6,331 bases of DNA from an uncultured Rhodospirillales bacterium (GCA_903932545.1 CAIZGT010000730.1:1-6331); one strand, 5' to 3'. Shown: positions 1 through 6,203, counted from the first letter of the stretch. Numbers and translations are program-made. Notes: generated by a model not told the origin, from the sequence alone.

Positions 1-1080
1 CGCAGCCGCCACCAAGCGGCATTCTTCCTCAGTGCCAACCGTGATGCGCAGCGTGGTTGGCAGCCCGTAACCGCCCATCGCGCGAACAATAATGCCGCGC
101 AATTTCAGATATTCGTTGGCCTGCTTGGCCCGCACATCACTGCCGAACTCAGCGAGGAAGAAATTGCAGTGGCTTGGATAGGTTGCAATGCCCACCGCCT
201 CAAGCGCCGCGCAGAGCCACGCTTTCCATTTGGTATTATGCGCAACCGACGCCTCAACCCAGCCCGGTTCGGCCAACGCCGCCACGGCGGCCGCTTGGGC
301 GGCGAGGTTGACGTTGAACACCCCGCGCACCCGGTTCAGTGCGTCGATCACTTCATCGGGCGCATAGCACCAGCCAACCCGCATGCCGCCCATGCCGAAC
401 ACCTTGGAGAAGGTGCGCAGCATCACGGTGTTCTCACCGGCATCCACCAGCTTCACGCCCGCATCGTAATCCGGATCATCCACGTATTCGGCATAAGCGG
501 CGTCAAGCACCAGCAGCACATCATCCGGCAACCCAGCACGCAGGCGCTCCACTTCCGCTTGCGAGATCAGCGTGCCGGTTGGGTTGTTCGGATTGGCGAT
601 GAACACGATGCGGGTGGCAGGGGTCACGGCAGCGATCATCGCGTCCACATCGGTGGTCAGATTTTGCTCCGCCACTTTGATCACGTTCGCCCCGGCATAA
701 GTGCCCGAGATCTGATACATGCTAAAGCCATGCGCACTCATCAGAATGTCTGCACCGGGGCCTGCATAGATGTGGCAGAGATGCTGGATCAGTTCGTCTG
801 AGCCGGTGCCGCAAACGATGCGATCCGGGTTCAGGCCAAAGCGCGCACCAATGGCGCGGCGCAACTCGGTGGAAGCGCCGTCGGGGTAGCGGTGCATCTC
901 AACGCCCACCTTGCCATAGGCCGCCACAGCCCCCGGCGGCGGTCCGAACGCGCCCTCGTTGGACGAGAGCTTGATAATGCGGTTCACGCCGGAGATTTTG
1001 CTCTCGCCGCTCACATAAGCGGCGATCTGCATCACCTCGGCGCGGGGTGACGGGCGTGCGCTGCGGGTCATTTCGTTCAT
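1..1080 (-). CDS. hisC: Histidinol-phosphate aminotransferase (HisC family), C-terminal tip cut by window edge
   Basis: A PLP-dependent fold-type I aminotransferase. HisC converts imidazole-acetol phosphate and glutamate to histidinol phosphate and 2-oxoglutarate in the cytosol, and many bacterial HisC enzymes also transaminate aromatic keto acids. The frame is open for exactly 360 codons to position 1, so only the last few residues are missing (the family is about 350-370 aa). Visible motifs: SSNEGAFGPPP (39-49), HRYPDG (63-68), GTGSDELI (91-98), NPNNPTG (163-169), LDAAYAEY with PLP-contacting Asp193 and Tyr196, TFSKVFG with Schiff-base Lys226, GGMRVGW with Arg234, and LRITVGT with substrate-binding Arg345. 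The ATG at 1080 overlaps the TGA of the upstream chorismate mutase (ATGA) and has a strong Shine-Dalgarno, which decides the start over Met4. The neighbour suggests work in tyrosine/phenylalanine synthesis as well as, or instead of, histidine (inference). Family assignment is firm; substrate preference is not. Confidence 0.95.
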   Translation of the reverse strand, partial: MNEMTRSARPSPRAEVMQIAAYVSGESKISGVNRIIKLSSNEGAFGPPPGAVAAYGKVGVEMHRYPDGASTELRRAIGARFGLNPDRIVCGTGSDELIQHLCHIYAGPGADILMSAHGFSMYQISGTYAGANVIKVAEQNLTTDVDAMIAAVTPATRIVFIANPNNPTGTLISQAEVERLRAGLPDDVLLVLDAAYAEYVDDPDYDAGVKLVDAGENTVMLRTFSKVFGMGGMRVGWCYAPDEVIDALNRVRGVFNVNLAAQAAAVAALAEPGWVEASVAHNTKWKAWLCAALEAVGIATYPSHCNFFLAEFGSDVRAKQANEYLKLRGIIVRAMGGYGLPTTLRITVGTEEECRLVAAA

Positions 1081-1964
1081 GCGGGCTCTCCTCCCACCGG
1101 TTTTGCGTAAGCGCCGAGCACCACCGCGCTATGCGGCGAGGCCAAGGCGGCGAGGCGCGGATCGTCTTCGGCCACGAACCCGTCCACATCGGCCAGCACC
1201 ATCGCGACGGTGTCGCGCTGATCACGCCGCAGCAGCAGGCCGAGGGCTGGCAGACCAGCCTCGGCAAACAGGCTGCTCACCCGCGCACGGCTCATGTCGC
1301 CCGGCACTTCCAGGCCGATCAGCGTGTGATCATGCGGGCTCGGGTCGGGCGCTGCGGTGGTCACCACCAAGGCGCGGGCGGGCGTGGCGCCCTCAGCGCG
1401 CGGGCTCCAGAACGGCAGGCGGGCGACGATGTGCAGGCGGCCTTTGTCTTTCTGCATCAGCGCGGTCCACCACGCATGGCGCGGCTCGTCATCCTCGGCA
1501 GGCATCGGCAGCACGGCGGCAATAGCAGCGCCGTTGCTCAGATCAGCCATCGCCTGCGAGGGCGTGGAGTGGATGCGCAAATCCGTGGCTGCGCCGAAAT
1601 GTTCACGCGCCAGAGCTTCGTGGCCGCCAGAATGCGCCTCGCCAGACGTGGGGGAATCGGAGACGGCGATCACATAGGGGCCTTGCATCGCCGTGGTGGC
1701 GGCGAACAATTCGCGCCCGATGCGCGGCAGCACGCGGCGCGGCAGATGGCCCTGATGGCGGGCAAGCAGGCGGTGGATAATCTCCGCCTCCCGCCCGGGC
1801 CTGAGAGCCACACGCCCCTTCGCGCCCAACGCCGCCACGCGCTCAACCACCTCGGCACGCTGCATCAGCAGATCATGCGCGGCGTCATCAAGCCGGTCCA
1901 ACTCGGCGCGCAGGGCAGCGAGGGATTGCGTGAGGTCGGTATTGTCGGGAAATTGGTCTGGCAT
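1077..1964 (-). CDS. Chorismate mutase (AroQ type) fused to a degenerate prephenate-dehydratase-like and ACT region
   Basis: 295 aa from the ATG at 1964. Residues about 12-95 are an AroQ all-helical chorismate mutase, which converts chorismate to prephenate, the branch to Phe and Tyr. Against the E. coli P-protein domain I align Arg19 (Arg11), Arg36 (Arg28), Arg58-Glu59 (Arg51-Glu52), and Thr90/Gln94 (Ser84/Gln88). The residue matching Lys39 falls on Gly47, with Lys49 nearby. Residues about 96-205 resemble a shortened prephenate dehydratase: GPYVIAV start, a VLPMPAE stretch where P-proteins have LPIENS, and PARALVV where they have the TRF motif. The key Thr and Phe are Ala196 and Ala198. Residues about 214-286 look like the ACT domain of PheA (LIGLEVPGDMSRA ... 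VVLGAYAKP), which in PheA binds phenylalanine. A TTG at 2042 would add 26 unconserved-looking residues, so I prefer the ATG, though its Shine-Dalgarno is weak. I read it as a mutase with a non-catalytic, possibly Phe-sensing tail. Confidence 0.85.
   Translation of the reverse strand: MPDQFPDNTDLTQSLAALRAELDRLDDAAHDLLMQRAEVVERVAALGAKGRVALRPGREAEIIHRLLARHQGHLPRRVLPRIGRELFAATTAMQGPYVIAVSDSPTSGEAHSGGHEALAREHFGAATDLRIHSTPSQAMADLSNGAAIAAVLPMPAEDDEPRHAWWTALMQKDKGRLHIVARLPFWSPRAEGATPARALVVTTAAPDPSPHDHTLIGLEVPGDMSRARVSSLFAEAGLPALGLLLRRDQRDTVAMVLADVDGFVAEDDPRLAALASPHSAVVLGAYAKPVGGEPA
1088..1092 (-). promoter_or_regulatory. Ribosome binding site of hisC inside the chorismate mutase gene
   Basis: The minus strand reads AGGAG at 1092-1088 (within GGGAGGAGA), with 7 nt to the hisC ATG at 1080. 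It lies in the last codons of the upstream gene (the Gly-Gly-Glu-Pro-Ala tail). With the ATGA overlap it supports translational coupling of the two genes. Confidence 0.8.
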
Positions 1965-2015
1965 GCGAGCTTTCGAGCGGATCAAGGGGGTTTGGAATAG
2001 CCGAAGCTGGCTGCG

Positions 2016-2073
2016 CTGCAAAGCAGATGCACATTGGCACAACGGTGATGCATGGCCACATGCTCGTGATGCA
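2016..2073. promoter_or_regulatory. Candidate regulatory array between chorismate mutase and metX
   Basis: The divergent spacer 1965-2111 contains GATGCA at 2026-2031, 2047-2052 and 2068-2073, exactly 21 bp apart (about two helical turns). The last two copies extend to GTGATGCA. A short palindrome, CTGCAAAGCAG, sits at 2016-2026, and GCATG-GCCA-CATGC lies at 2050-2063. Same-face repeats in a divergent promoter region suggest a regulator binding site for methionine or aromatic control, but I cannot name the regulator. I found no convincing -35/-10 pair and no SAM riboswitch here. Confidence 0.35.
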
Positions 2074-2111
2074 GTTGCCCGCGCGTGTGCCGCAGCTTAT
2101 GAGCGAAGTAT

Positions 2112-3272
2112 ATGGATCAGAACGACTCCTCCCGCATTTCGCATCAAAGCGCCGTCTTTGCCGACGGGCTGGCGTTGGATTGCGGCCAAATCCTGCCCAG
2201 CCTCACGGTTGCCTATCGCACCTACGGCCAATTGAACGCGGCAAAGTCGAATGCGGTGCTGATCTGCCATGCGCTGACCGGCGACCAATATGTGGGGGAA
2301 ACCCACCCGCTCACCGGGCGCGGGCCGTGGTGGGATATGGTGGTGGGGCCGGGCAAGCCGGTGGACACTGAAAAATATTTCGTCATCTGCGCCAATGTGT
2401 TGGGGGGCTGCATGGGGACCACCGGGCCGATGGACGCGCGCGCGCCCGGCGCCGCCCCATGGGGGACGGATTTTCCGCCGATCACCATTCGCGACATGGT
2501 GCGCGCGCAAAAGAAGCTGATCGACCATCTCGGCATCGCGCGCTTGTTCGCCGTGGTCGGTGGCTCGATGGGCGGCATGCAGGTGCTGGAATGGGCGGCC
2601 ACATTCCCGCAGATGGTGTTCGCCGCCGTGCCGATTGCGACGGCAGCGTATCACTCGGCCCAAAACATCGCGTTCAACGAAGTGGGGCGGCAGGCGATTT
2701 TTGCCGACCCCGATTTCAACGCCGGCCAATATTACGCCACCGGCCGCGTGCCGTCCGGCGGCTTGGGCGTGGCGCGGATGGTGGCGCACATCACCTATCT
2801 GTCCGAAGAGGCGCTGAGCCGGAAATTCGGCCGGAAGATGCAAGGCCGTGCCGCTCCGGCGCAAGCACTGGCGCTGTTTGGCGATATGTTCCAGGTGGAG
2901 AGCTATTTGCAGCACCAGGGCAGCACTTTCGTGCGCCGGTTTGATGCCAATTCCTATCTCACCATCACCCGCGCGATGGATTATTATGATCTCGCCGCCG
3001 AGCATAACGGCGATATCTCCCGCGCCTTCGCAGGCACCCGCACGCGGTTCTGCGTCATCAGCTTCTCATCTGACTGGCTGTTCCCCACCCGCGAGAGCCG
3101 CGCCATTGCCCGCGCGCTGAACAAGGCGGCGGCGAATGTGAGCTTCGTGGAAATCGAGAGCGACAAAGGACACGACGCCTTCCTGCTCGACGAACCCGAT
3201 CTCCGCCGGGTGTTGGCGGGCTTCCTGGGCGGCTGCGCACAACATGCCGGGCTGGAGCCATCGGACGCATGA
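2112..3272 (+). CDS. metX: Homoserine O-acyltransferase MetX (probably acetyltransferase)
   Basis: Transfers an acyl group from acyl-CoA to homoserine, the first committed step of methionine synthesis; cytosolic alpha/beta-hydrolase fold. The 386 aa match the usual MetX length. Visible: LTVAYRTYGQLN (31-42), HALTGDQY (53-60), NVLGGCMGTTGP (95-106), the nucleophile elbow GGSMGGMQ with Ser152, SSDWLFP with Asp321, and GHDAFLL with His354, completing the triad. Leu323, two residues after the triad Asp, is as in acetyl-CoA-using MetX; succinyl-using members usually have Arg there (recalled, moderate certainty). The start is fixed: an in-frame TGA at 2100-2102 precedes the ATG by 9 nt and the N-terminus matches the family. 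The Shine-Dalgarno (GAGCGAAG region) is weak. The stop overlaps the metW start as ATGA, so the two genes are cotranscribed and probably translationally coupled. Possible control lies in the phased repeats just upstream. Confidence 0.95.
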   Translation: MDQNDSSRISHQSAVFADGLALDCGQILPSLTVAYRTYGQLNAAKSNAVLICHALTGDQYVGETHPLTGRGPWWDMVVGPGKPVDTEKYFVICANVLGGCMGTTGPMDARAPGAAPWGTDFPPITIRDMVRAQKKLIDHLGIARLFAVVGGSMGGMQVLEWAATFPQMVFAAVPIATAAYHSAQNIAFNEVGRQAIFADPDFNAGQYYATGRVPSGGLGVARMVAHITYLSEEALSRKFGRKMQGRAAPAQALALFGDMFQVESYLQHQGSTFVRRFDANSYLTITRAMDYYDLAAEHNGDISRAFAGTRTRFCVISFSSDWLFPTRESRAIARALNKAAANVSFVEIESDKGHDAFLLDEPDLRRVLAGFLGGCAQHAGLEPSDA

Positions 3273-3907
3273 CCACCCAAGACGCCGTGCGCTACGTGGC
3301 GAAGAACATGCGCCTCGATTTGCGCCTGATCGCCGAGATGATCGAACCCGGCTCACGCGTGCTCGATATCGGCTGCGGAGACGGCGCGCTGATCGACGAA
3401 CTCACCCGCATGCGTGGCTGCGACGCGCGCGGGTTGGAGATCGACATGGCCGAAGTCGCGCAAACCGTGGCACGCGGTCTGCCGGTGATGCATGGCGATG
3501 CGGACAGCGATTTGCAGCATTACCCGGATCGGGCGTTTGACTACGTGGTGCTCAGCCGCACGCTGCAAGCGGTGGAACAGCCGCGCGAGGTGCTGCGCCA
3601 GATGCTGCGGATTTCTGAGCGCGCGATTGTCAGCTTCCCCAATTTCGGCCACTGGCAATTGCGCCTGCAATTGCTGATCGGCGGCAAAATGCCGATGACC
3701 TCGGTGTGGGCGCGGCCGTGGTATGAAACGCCGAACATCCATCCCTGCACCATCAGCGACTTCTTCGCCCTGTGCGAGAAGGAGGGATATGCGGTGGAGC
3801 GGTGGCTGGCGATTGACGAAGCCGGGCGAAAATCGCCGTGGCGGCGGTTTTCCGGCTTGGCCAATATTTTTGGCGAACAGGCGCTGTTTCAGCTCAGGCG
3901 GGTTTGA
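3269..3907 (+). CDS. metW: Methionine biosynthesis protein MetW (SAM-dependent methyltransferase fold)
   Basis: A 212-aa class I methyltransferase-fold protein that accompanies metX in many proteobacteria and is required with it for methionine synthesis in organisms such as Pseudomonas putida; no methyl acceptor is firmly established. The SAM-binding motif VLDIGCGDG is at 31-39 with an acidic residue after strand 2 (LEID, 56-59). The MetW hallmarks VSFPNFGHW (121-129) and RPWYETPNIH (149-158) are intact. The ATG at 3269 overlaps the metX TGA at 3270-3272. A GGAG at 3254-3257 lies 11 nt upstream, slightly far, which fits coupling to metX translation. The gene ends 10 bp from the convergent end of purC, leaving no room for a dedicated terminator. 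Confidence 0.95.
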   Translation: MTTQDAVRYVAKNMRLDLRLIAEMIEPGSRVLDIGCGDGALIDELTRMRGCDARGLEIDMAEVAQTVARGLPVMHGDADSDLQHYPDRAFDYVVLSRTLQAVEQPREVLRQMLRISERAIVSFPNFGHWQLRLQLLIGGKMPMTSVWARPWYETPNIHPCTISDFFALCEKEGYAVERWLAIDEAGRKSPWRRFSGLANIFGEQALFQLRRV

Positions 3908-3917
3908 GCGGCGCCTG

Positions 3918-4682
3918 TTACTGCATCGTCTCCGGGCCTTTAAGGTCGCGCATCCCGGCCTCAGGCAAAATTCCCAAGCGCCGCGCCACTTCCTGATACG
4001 CCTCTTCCACCCGACCGAGATCGCGGCGGAAGCGATCTTTGTCCATTTTCTCGTTGGTTTTGCTGTCCCAAAGACGACAATTGTCCGGGCTAAGCTCATC
4101 CGCGAGCACAATGCGCATGTCGTCATTGTCATACAGGCGGCCGAACTCGATTTTGAAATCGACAAGGCTGATACCAACGCCAAGGAACAACCCGGTGAGG
4201 AAATCGTTGATGCGCAGCGTGAGCGCCACGATATCGTCCATATCCTGCGGATGCGCCCAGCCAAACGCGGTGATGTGTTCTTCCGCCACCATCGGGTTCT
4301 GCAACGCGTCGTTCTTGTAATAATACTCGATGATCGAGCGCGGCAGGCGCGTCCCCTCAGGGATGCCGAGGCGCTTGGACAGCGATCCCGCCGCGATGTT
4401 GCGCACCACCACATCGATGGGGATGATCTCCACCTCGCGGATGAGCTGCTCGCGCATGTTCAGACGGCGCACAAAATGCGTCGGCACACCGATCTCGCCC
4501 AAACGCAGCATCAGATATTCGCTGATGCGGTTGTTGAGAACGCCCTTGCCGGTGATGGTGCCCTTTTTCTGCGCATTGAACGCGCTGGCATCGTCTTTGA
4601 AATACTGCACAAGGGTGCCCGGCTCCGGCCCTTCGAACAGAATTTTCGCTTTACCTTCATAGAGCTGGCGGCGGCGGGCCAT
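3918..4682 (-). CDS. purC: Phosphoribosylaminoimidazole-succinocarboxamide (SAICAR) synthase
   Basis: Joins aspartate to CAIR with ATP to give SAICAR in de novo purine synthesis; cytosolic. 254 aa, typical of the bacterial single-domain enzyme. Visible: the N-terminal YEGKAK (8-13) of the nucleotide-binding loop, FKDDASAFNAQKKG (28-41), SAICAR signature 1 as IIPIDVVVRNIAAGS (87-101) with Asp90 where most members have Glu, signature 2 LVDFKIEFG (173-181), and ADELSPDNCRLWD (194-206). The ATG at 4682 is set by an ideal GAGGA Shine-Dalgarno. It stands alone: no purS, purQ or purL is adjacent. It is convergent with metW and divergent from the isocitrate dehydrogenase gene. The last ~12 residues (RDLKGPETMQ) look like a free tail. 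Confidence 0.97.
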   Translation of the reverse strand: MARRRQLYEGKAKILFEGPEPGTLVQYFKDDASAFNAQKKGTITGKGVLNNRISEYLMLRLGEIGVPTHFVRRLNMREQLIREVEIIPIDVVVRNIAAGSLSKRLGIPEGTRLPRSIIEYYYKNDALQNPMVAEEHITAFGWAHPQDMDDIVALTLRINDFLTGLFLGVGISLVDFKIEFGRLYDNDDMRIVLADELSPDNCRLWDSKTNEKMDKDRFRRDLGRVEEAYQEVARRLGILPEAGMRDLKGPETMQ

Positions 4683-4688
4683 AGATGT

Positions 4689-4693
4689 TCCTC
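4689..4693 (-). promoter_or_regulatory. Ribosome binding site of purC
   Basis: GAGGA on the minus strand at 4693-4689, 6 nt before the ATG at 4682. It gives a clear choice of start. Confidence 0.8.
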
Positions 4694-4740
4694 AAAGGCC
4701 GAAGCCTCATGCGCATGTGTCCCGTGGTCGGGAAGGACCG

Positions 4741-4770
4741 GGTATAGCAGGCAGCGATGACCGGTGCCAC
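4741..4770 (-). promoter_or_regulatory. Weak candidate promoter of purC
   Basis: Reading leftward, GTGGCA (4770-4765; 4 of 6 to TTGACA) is followed after 18 bp by TATACC (4746-4741; 4 of 6 to TATAAT), with an extended -10 TGC just before it. It would give an untranslated leader of about 50 nt before purC. The match is marginal for a GC-rich alphaproteobacterium. Confidence 0.25.
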
Positions 4771-4970
4771 ACGTGGGGCGCATAAGAGGTGGGCGGGCGG
4801 TAAGTTTGGGAGATGGGCGTCTGACGGCTTTGTTGTAAGAGCCAAATTAACGTCGGCGGGTCCAACGCGACTCAGATATTCTCCTTGGTTGCCGCTCCTT
4901 CTCCCATTCCGCCTCTCCAAACATTGTTGCACCTGCACACAAGGCGTAGGCTGCGCGCGAGGGGTGATTT

Positions 4971-4975
4971 GAGGG
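4971..4975 (+). promoter_or_regulatory. Ribosome binding site deciding the icd start
   Basis: GAGGG lies 8 nt before the ATG at 4984 but only 2 nt before the ATG at 4978. The second ATG (MSNPTQQQ) is therefore the better start. A further GAGGGG at 4959-4964 lies 13 nt before 4978, a poorer spacing. Confidence 0.65.
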
Positions 4976-4983
4976 TTATGAAC

Positions 4984-6021
4984 ATGAGCAATCCAACACA
5001 GCAGCAAATCCCAGCAACCTTGATCCCCGGAGACGGCATCGGCCCGGAAGTGACTGACGCGGCAGTGGCCGTGCTCGAAGCACTCGGCAGCCCATTCGCC
5101 TGGGACATCCAACTCGGCGGCATGGCGGCCATCGCGGATGGTGGCGACCCGCTGCCAAAAGCAACACTCGCCAGCATCCACAAAACCGGCCTCGCACTCA
5201 AAGGACCGCTGACAACGCCGGTGGGTGGGGGCTTCCGCTCGGTGAATGTCCGCCTGCGTGAGGAATTCCACCTCTACGCCAATCTCCGCCCAACGAAGAC
5301 GTTGATCCCTGGTGGGCGCTACGAGAACATCGATCTGGTGATCGTGCGTGAGAACCTTGAAGGCCTGTATGTGGCGTTCGAGCATTACATCCCAATCGGC
5401 GATGACCCGCACGCGGTGGCGATGTCCTCCGGCGTGAACACCCGCGACGGCTCGCGCCGGATTGCCGAATTCGCCTTCGACTACGCCGCCCGCAACGGTC
5501 GCAAGAAGGTGACCATTGTGCACAAGGCCAACGTGCTCAAGGCGCTGACCGGCGTGTTCCTGGAAACCGCGCAGCAGGTGGCCGAGAAGTATAAAGACCG
5601 CGTGGCGTGTGACGACCGCATTGTGGACGCCTGCGCAATGCAACTCGTGCTCAACCCGTGGCAATACGACGTGATCGTGACCACCAATCTGTTCGGGGAC
5701 ATCCTCTCCGATCTGGCGGCTGGTCTCGTGGGCGGTCTTGGCATGGCGCCGGGGGCCAATATCGGTCTGCACGCAGCGATTTTCGAAGCGGTGCACGGCT
5801 CCGCCCCGGATATCGCGGGCAAAGGCATCGCCAACCCCACCTCGGTGATGCTGGCGGCGGCGATGATGCTTGAGCATGCCGGCATGAAGGACAAGCGCAC
5901 GCAGCTCGAAAACGCGATTGATGCCGTGCTGAACGAAGACAATATCCGCACTGGCGACCTTGGTGGGAAGGCTTCAACCAAAGAGTTCACGGCAGCGGTG
6001 ATCAAGCGGCTTCAGGGCTGA
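4984..6021 (+). CDS. icd: NAD-dependent isocitrate dehydrogenase (type I, isocitrate/isopropylmalate dehydrogenase family)
   Basis: Oxidative decarboxylation of isocitrate to 2-oxoglutarate in the TCA cycle; cytosolic. 345 aa, the short form close to eukaryotic IDH3 subunits rather than the ~415-aa E. coli NADP enzyme. Visible: LIPGDGIGPE (13-22), the isocitrate loop GGGFRSVNVRLRE with Ser86, Asn88 and Arg92, then LRP with Arg102, RENLEGLY (122-129) with Arg122 and Tyr129, HKANVLK with Lys181, DRIVDACAM with Asp215, and the family signature NLFGDILSDLAAGLVGGLG (235-253) with Asp239 and Asp243. The cofactor region reads HGSAPDIAGK (271-280); Asp276-Ile277 fits NAD, whereas NADP enzymes carry Lys-Tyr there. 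Leu125 replaces the common Thr of RENTEG. The Ser-Asn pair with the downstream Arg argues for isocitrate rather than isopropylmalate. Homoisocitrate or tartrate dehydrogenase is less likely. It appears monocistronic, followed 10 bp later by a palindromic repeat. Confidence 0.9.
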   Translation: MSNPTQQQIPATLIPGDGIGPEVTDAAVAVLEALGSPFAWDIQLGGMAAIADGGDPLPKATLASIHKTGLALKGPLTTPVGGGFRSVNVRLREEFHLYANLRPTKTLIPGGRYENIDLVIVRENLEGLYVAFEHYIPIGDDPHAVAMSSGVNTRDGSRRIAEFAFDYAARNGRKKVTIVHKANVLKALTGVFLETAQQVAEKYKDRVACDDRIVDACAMQLVLNPWQYDVIVTTNLFGDILSDLAAGLVGGLGMAPGANIGLHAAIFEAVHGSAPDIAGKGIANPTSVMLAAAMMLEHAGMKDKRTQLENAIDAVLNEDNIRTGDLGGKASTKEFTAAVIKRLQG

Positions 6022-6031
6022 AGGGCGGCCT

Positions 6032-6049
6032 GCTGCGCTCGCAAAGACG
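6032..6049 (+). repeat. Extra inverted arm of the downstream palindromic repeat
   Basis: These 18 bp match the reverse complement of 6089-6106 at 17 of 18 positions (one A/T change) and resemble the right arm at 6152-6169. It begins 10 bp after the icd stop. It is probably a remnant of a second repeat copy, or the outer arm of a longer element. The intervening segment has a further 6-bp inverted repeat, GATGAG (6060-6065) with CTCATC (6079-6084). Confidence 0.7.
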
Positions 6050-6088
6050 GTTGAATCGAGATGAGTGTGGCTAGAACCCTCATCAATC

Positions 6089-6169
6089 CGTCATTGCGAG
6101 CGCAGCGTGGCAATCCACCGCGATGCAGCCAGCGTCACGATGGCTTGCCACGCTTCGCTCGCAATGACG
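6089..6169. repeat. Intergenic palindromic repeat element (REP/MITE-like), about 81 bp
   Basis: The arms 6089-6117 and 6141-6169 are 29 bp each and complementary at 27 positions, with a 23-nt loop (6118-6140). The outer end begins CGTCATTGCGAGCG and the inner end of the left arm is GGCAATCCA. Elements with this style of end (GTCATTGCGAG ... GCAATCCA) recur between genes in many alphaproteobacteria and other genomes; that is recalled, not searched. It lies between the convergent icd and trpS genes and could form a stable RNA hairpin in both transcripts, so it may end or protect them. No coding capacity. Confidence 0.85.
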
Positions 6170-6203
6170 CGGTGATGTTGGTTCAATCCAAATTCATCAC
6201 GCT

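Larger units (their letters stand above)
4683..4983. other. Divergent intergenic region between purC and icd
   Basis: 301 bp without a credible gene. The purC side holds its ribosome binding site, a small TCCCG-TGGT-CGGGA hairpin (4720-4733) and the weak promoter candidate. The icd side has an AT-richer patch near 4830-4880, a pyrimidine-rich stretch (about 4878-4920), and purine-rich GAGGGG (4959-4964) and GAGGG (4971-4975) before the start. An open frame continues from 4885 into icd, but its peptide is proline/arginine-rich and unlike the family N-terminus. I see no tRNA, riboswitch or repeat. Confidence 0.6.

Noticed and set aside
169..801. Plus-strand open frame of 210 codons opposite hisC
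   Set aside because: Antisense shadow; the hisC frame is open through 360 codons with every PLP motif.
1047..2000. Plus-strand open frame of 317 codons opposite chorismate mutase
   Set aside because: Antisense to a recognisable CM/ACT protein; product lacks any domain.
1965..2042. Upstream TTG start adding 26 residues to the chorismate mutase
   Set aside because: The extra residues look non-conserved, precede the normal mutase N-terminus and run into the repeat region; the ATG at 1964 is simpler.
2035..2052. Sigma-54 promoter suggested by TTGGCAC ... TGC before metX
   Set aside because: The distance from GG to GC is 12 nt instead of the required 10, and no enhancer-type context is evident.
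1965..2111. SAM riboswitch (SAM-II type) before metX
   Set aside because: Such elements precede met genes in alphaproteobacteria, but I could not find the conserved pseudoknot core on the plus strand here.
2097..3005. Minus-strand open frame of 302 codons opposite metX
   Set aside because: Mirror of metX codons; all metX catalytic motifs are intact on the plus strand.
3723..4760. Long plus-strand open frame of 345 codons opposite purC
   Set aside because: It covers the whole of purC antisense and the end of metW; its translation is His/Arg/Ala-rich with no family features, as expected opposite a GC-rich gene.
4885..4983. N-terminal extension of isocitrate dehydrogenase from the ATG at 4885
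   Set aside because: Arg/Pro-rich peptide unlike the family; a good ribosome binding site serves the ATG at 4984.
4657..5877. Minus-strand open frame of 406 codons opposite icd
   Set aside because: Antisense shadow of a conserved enzyme; low-complexity His/Arg-rich product and no ribosome binding site that stands out.
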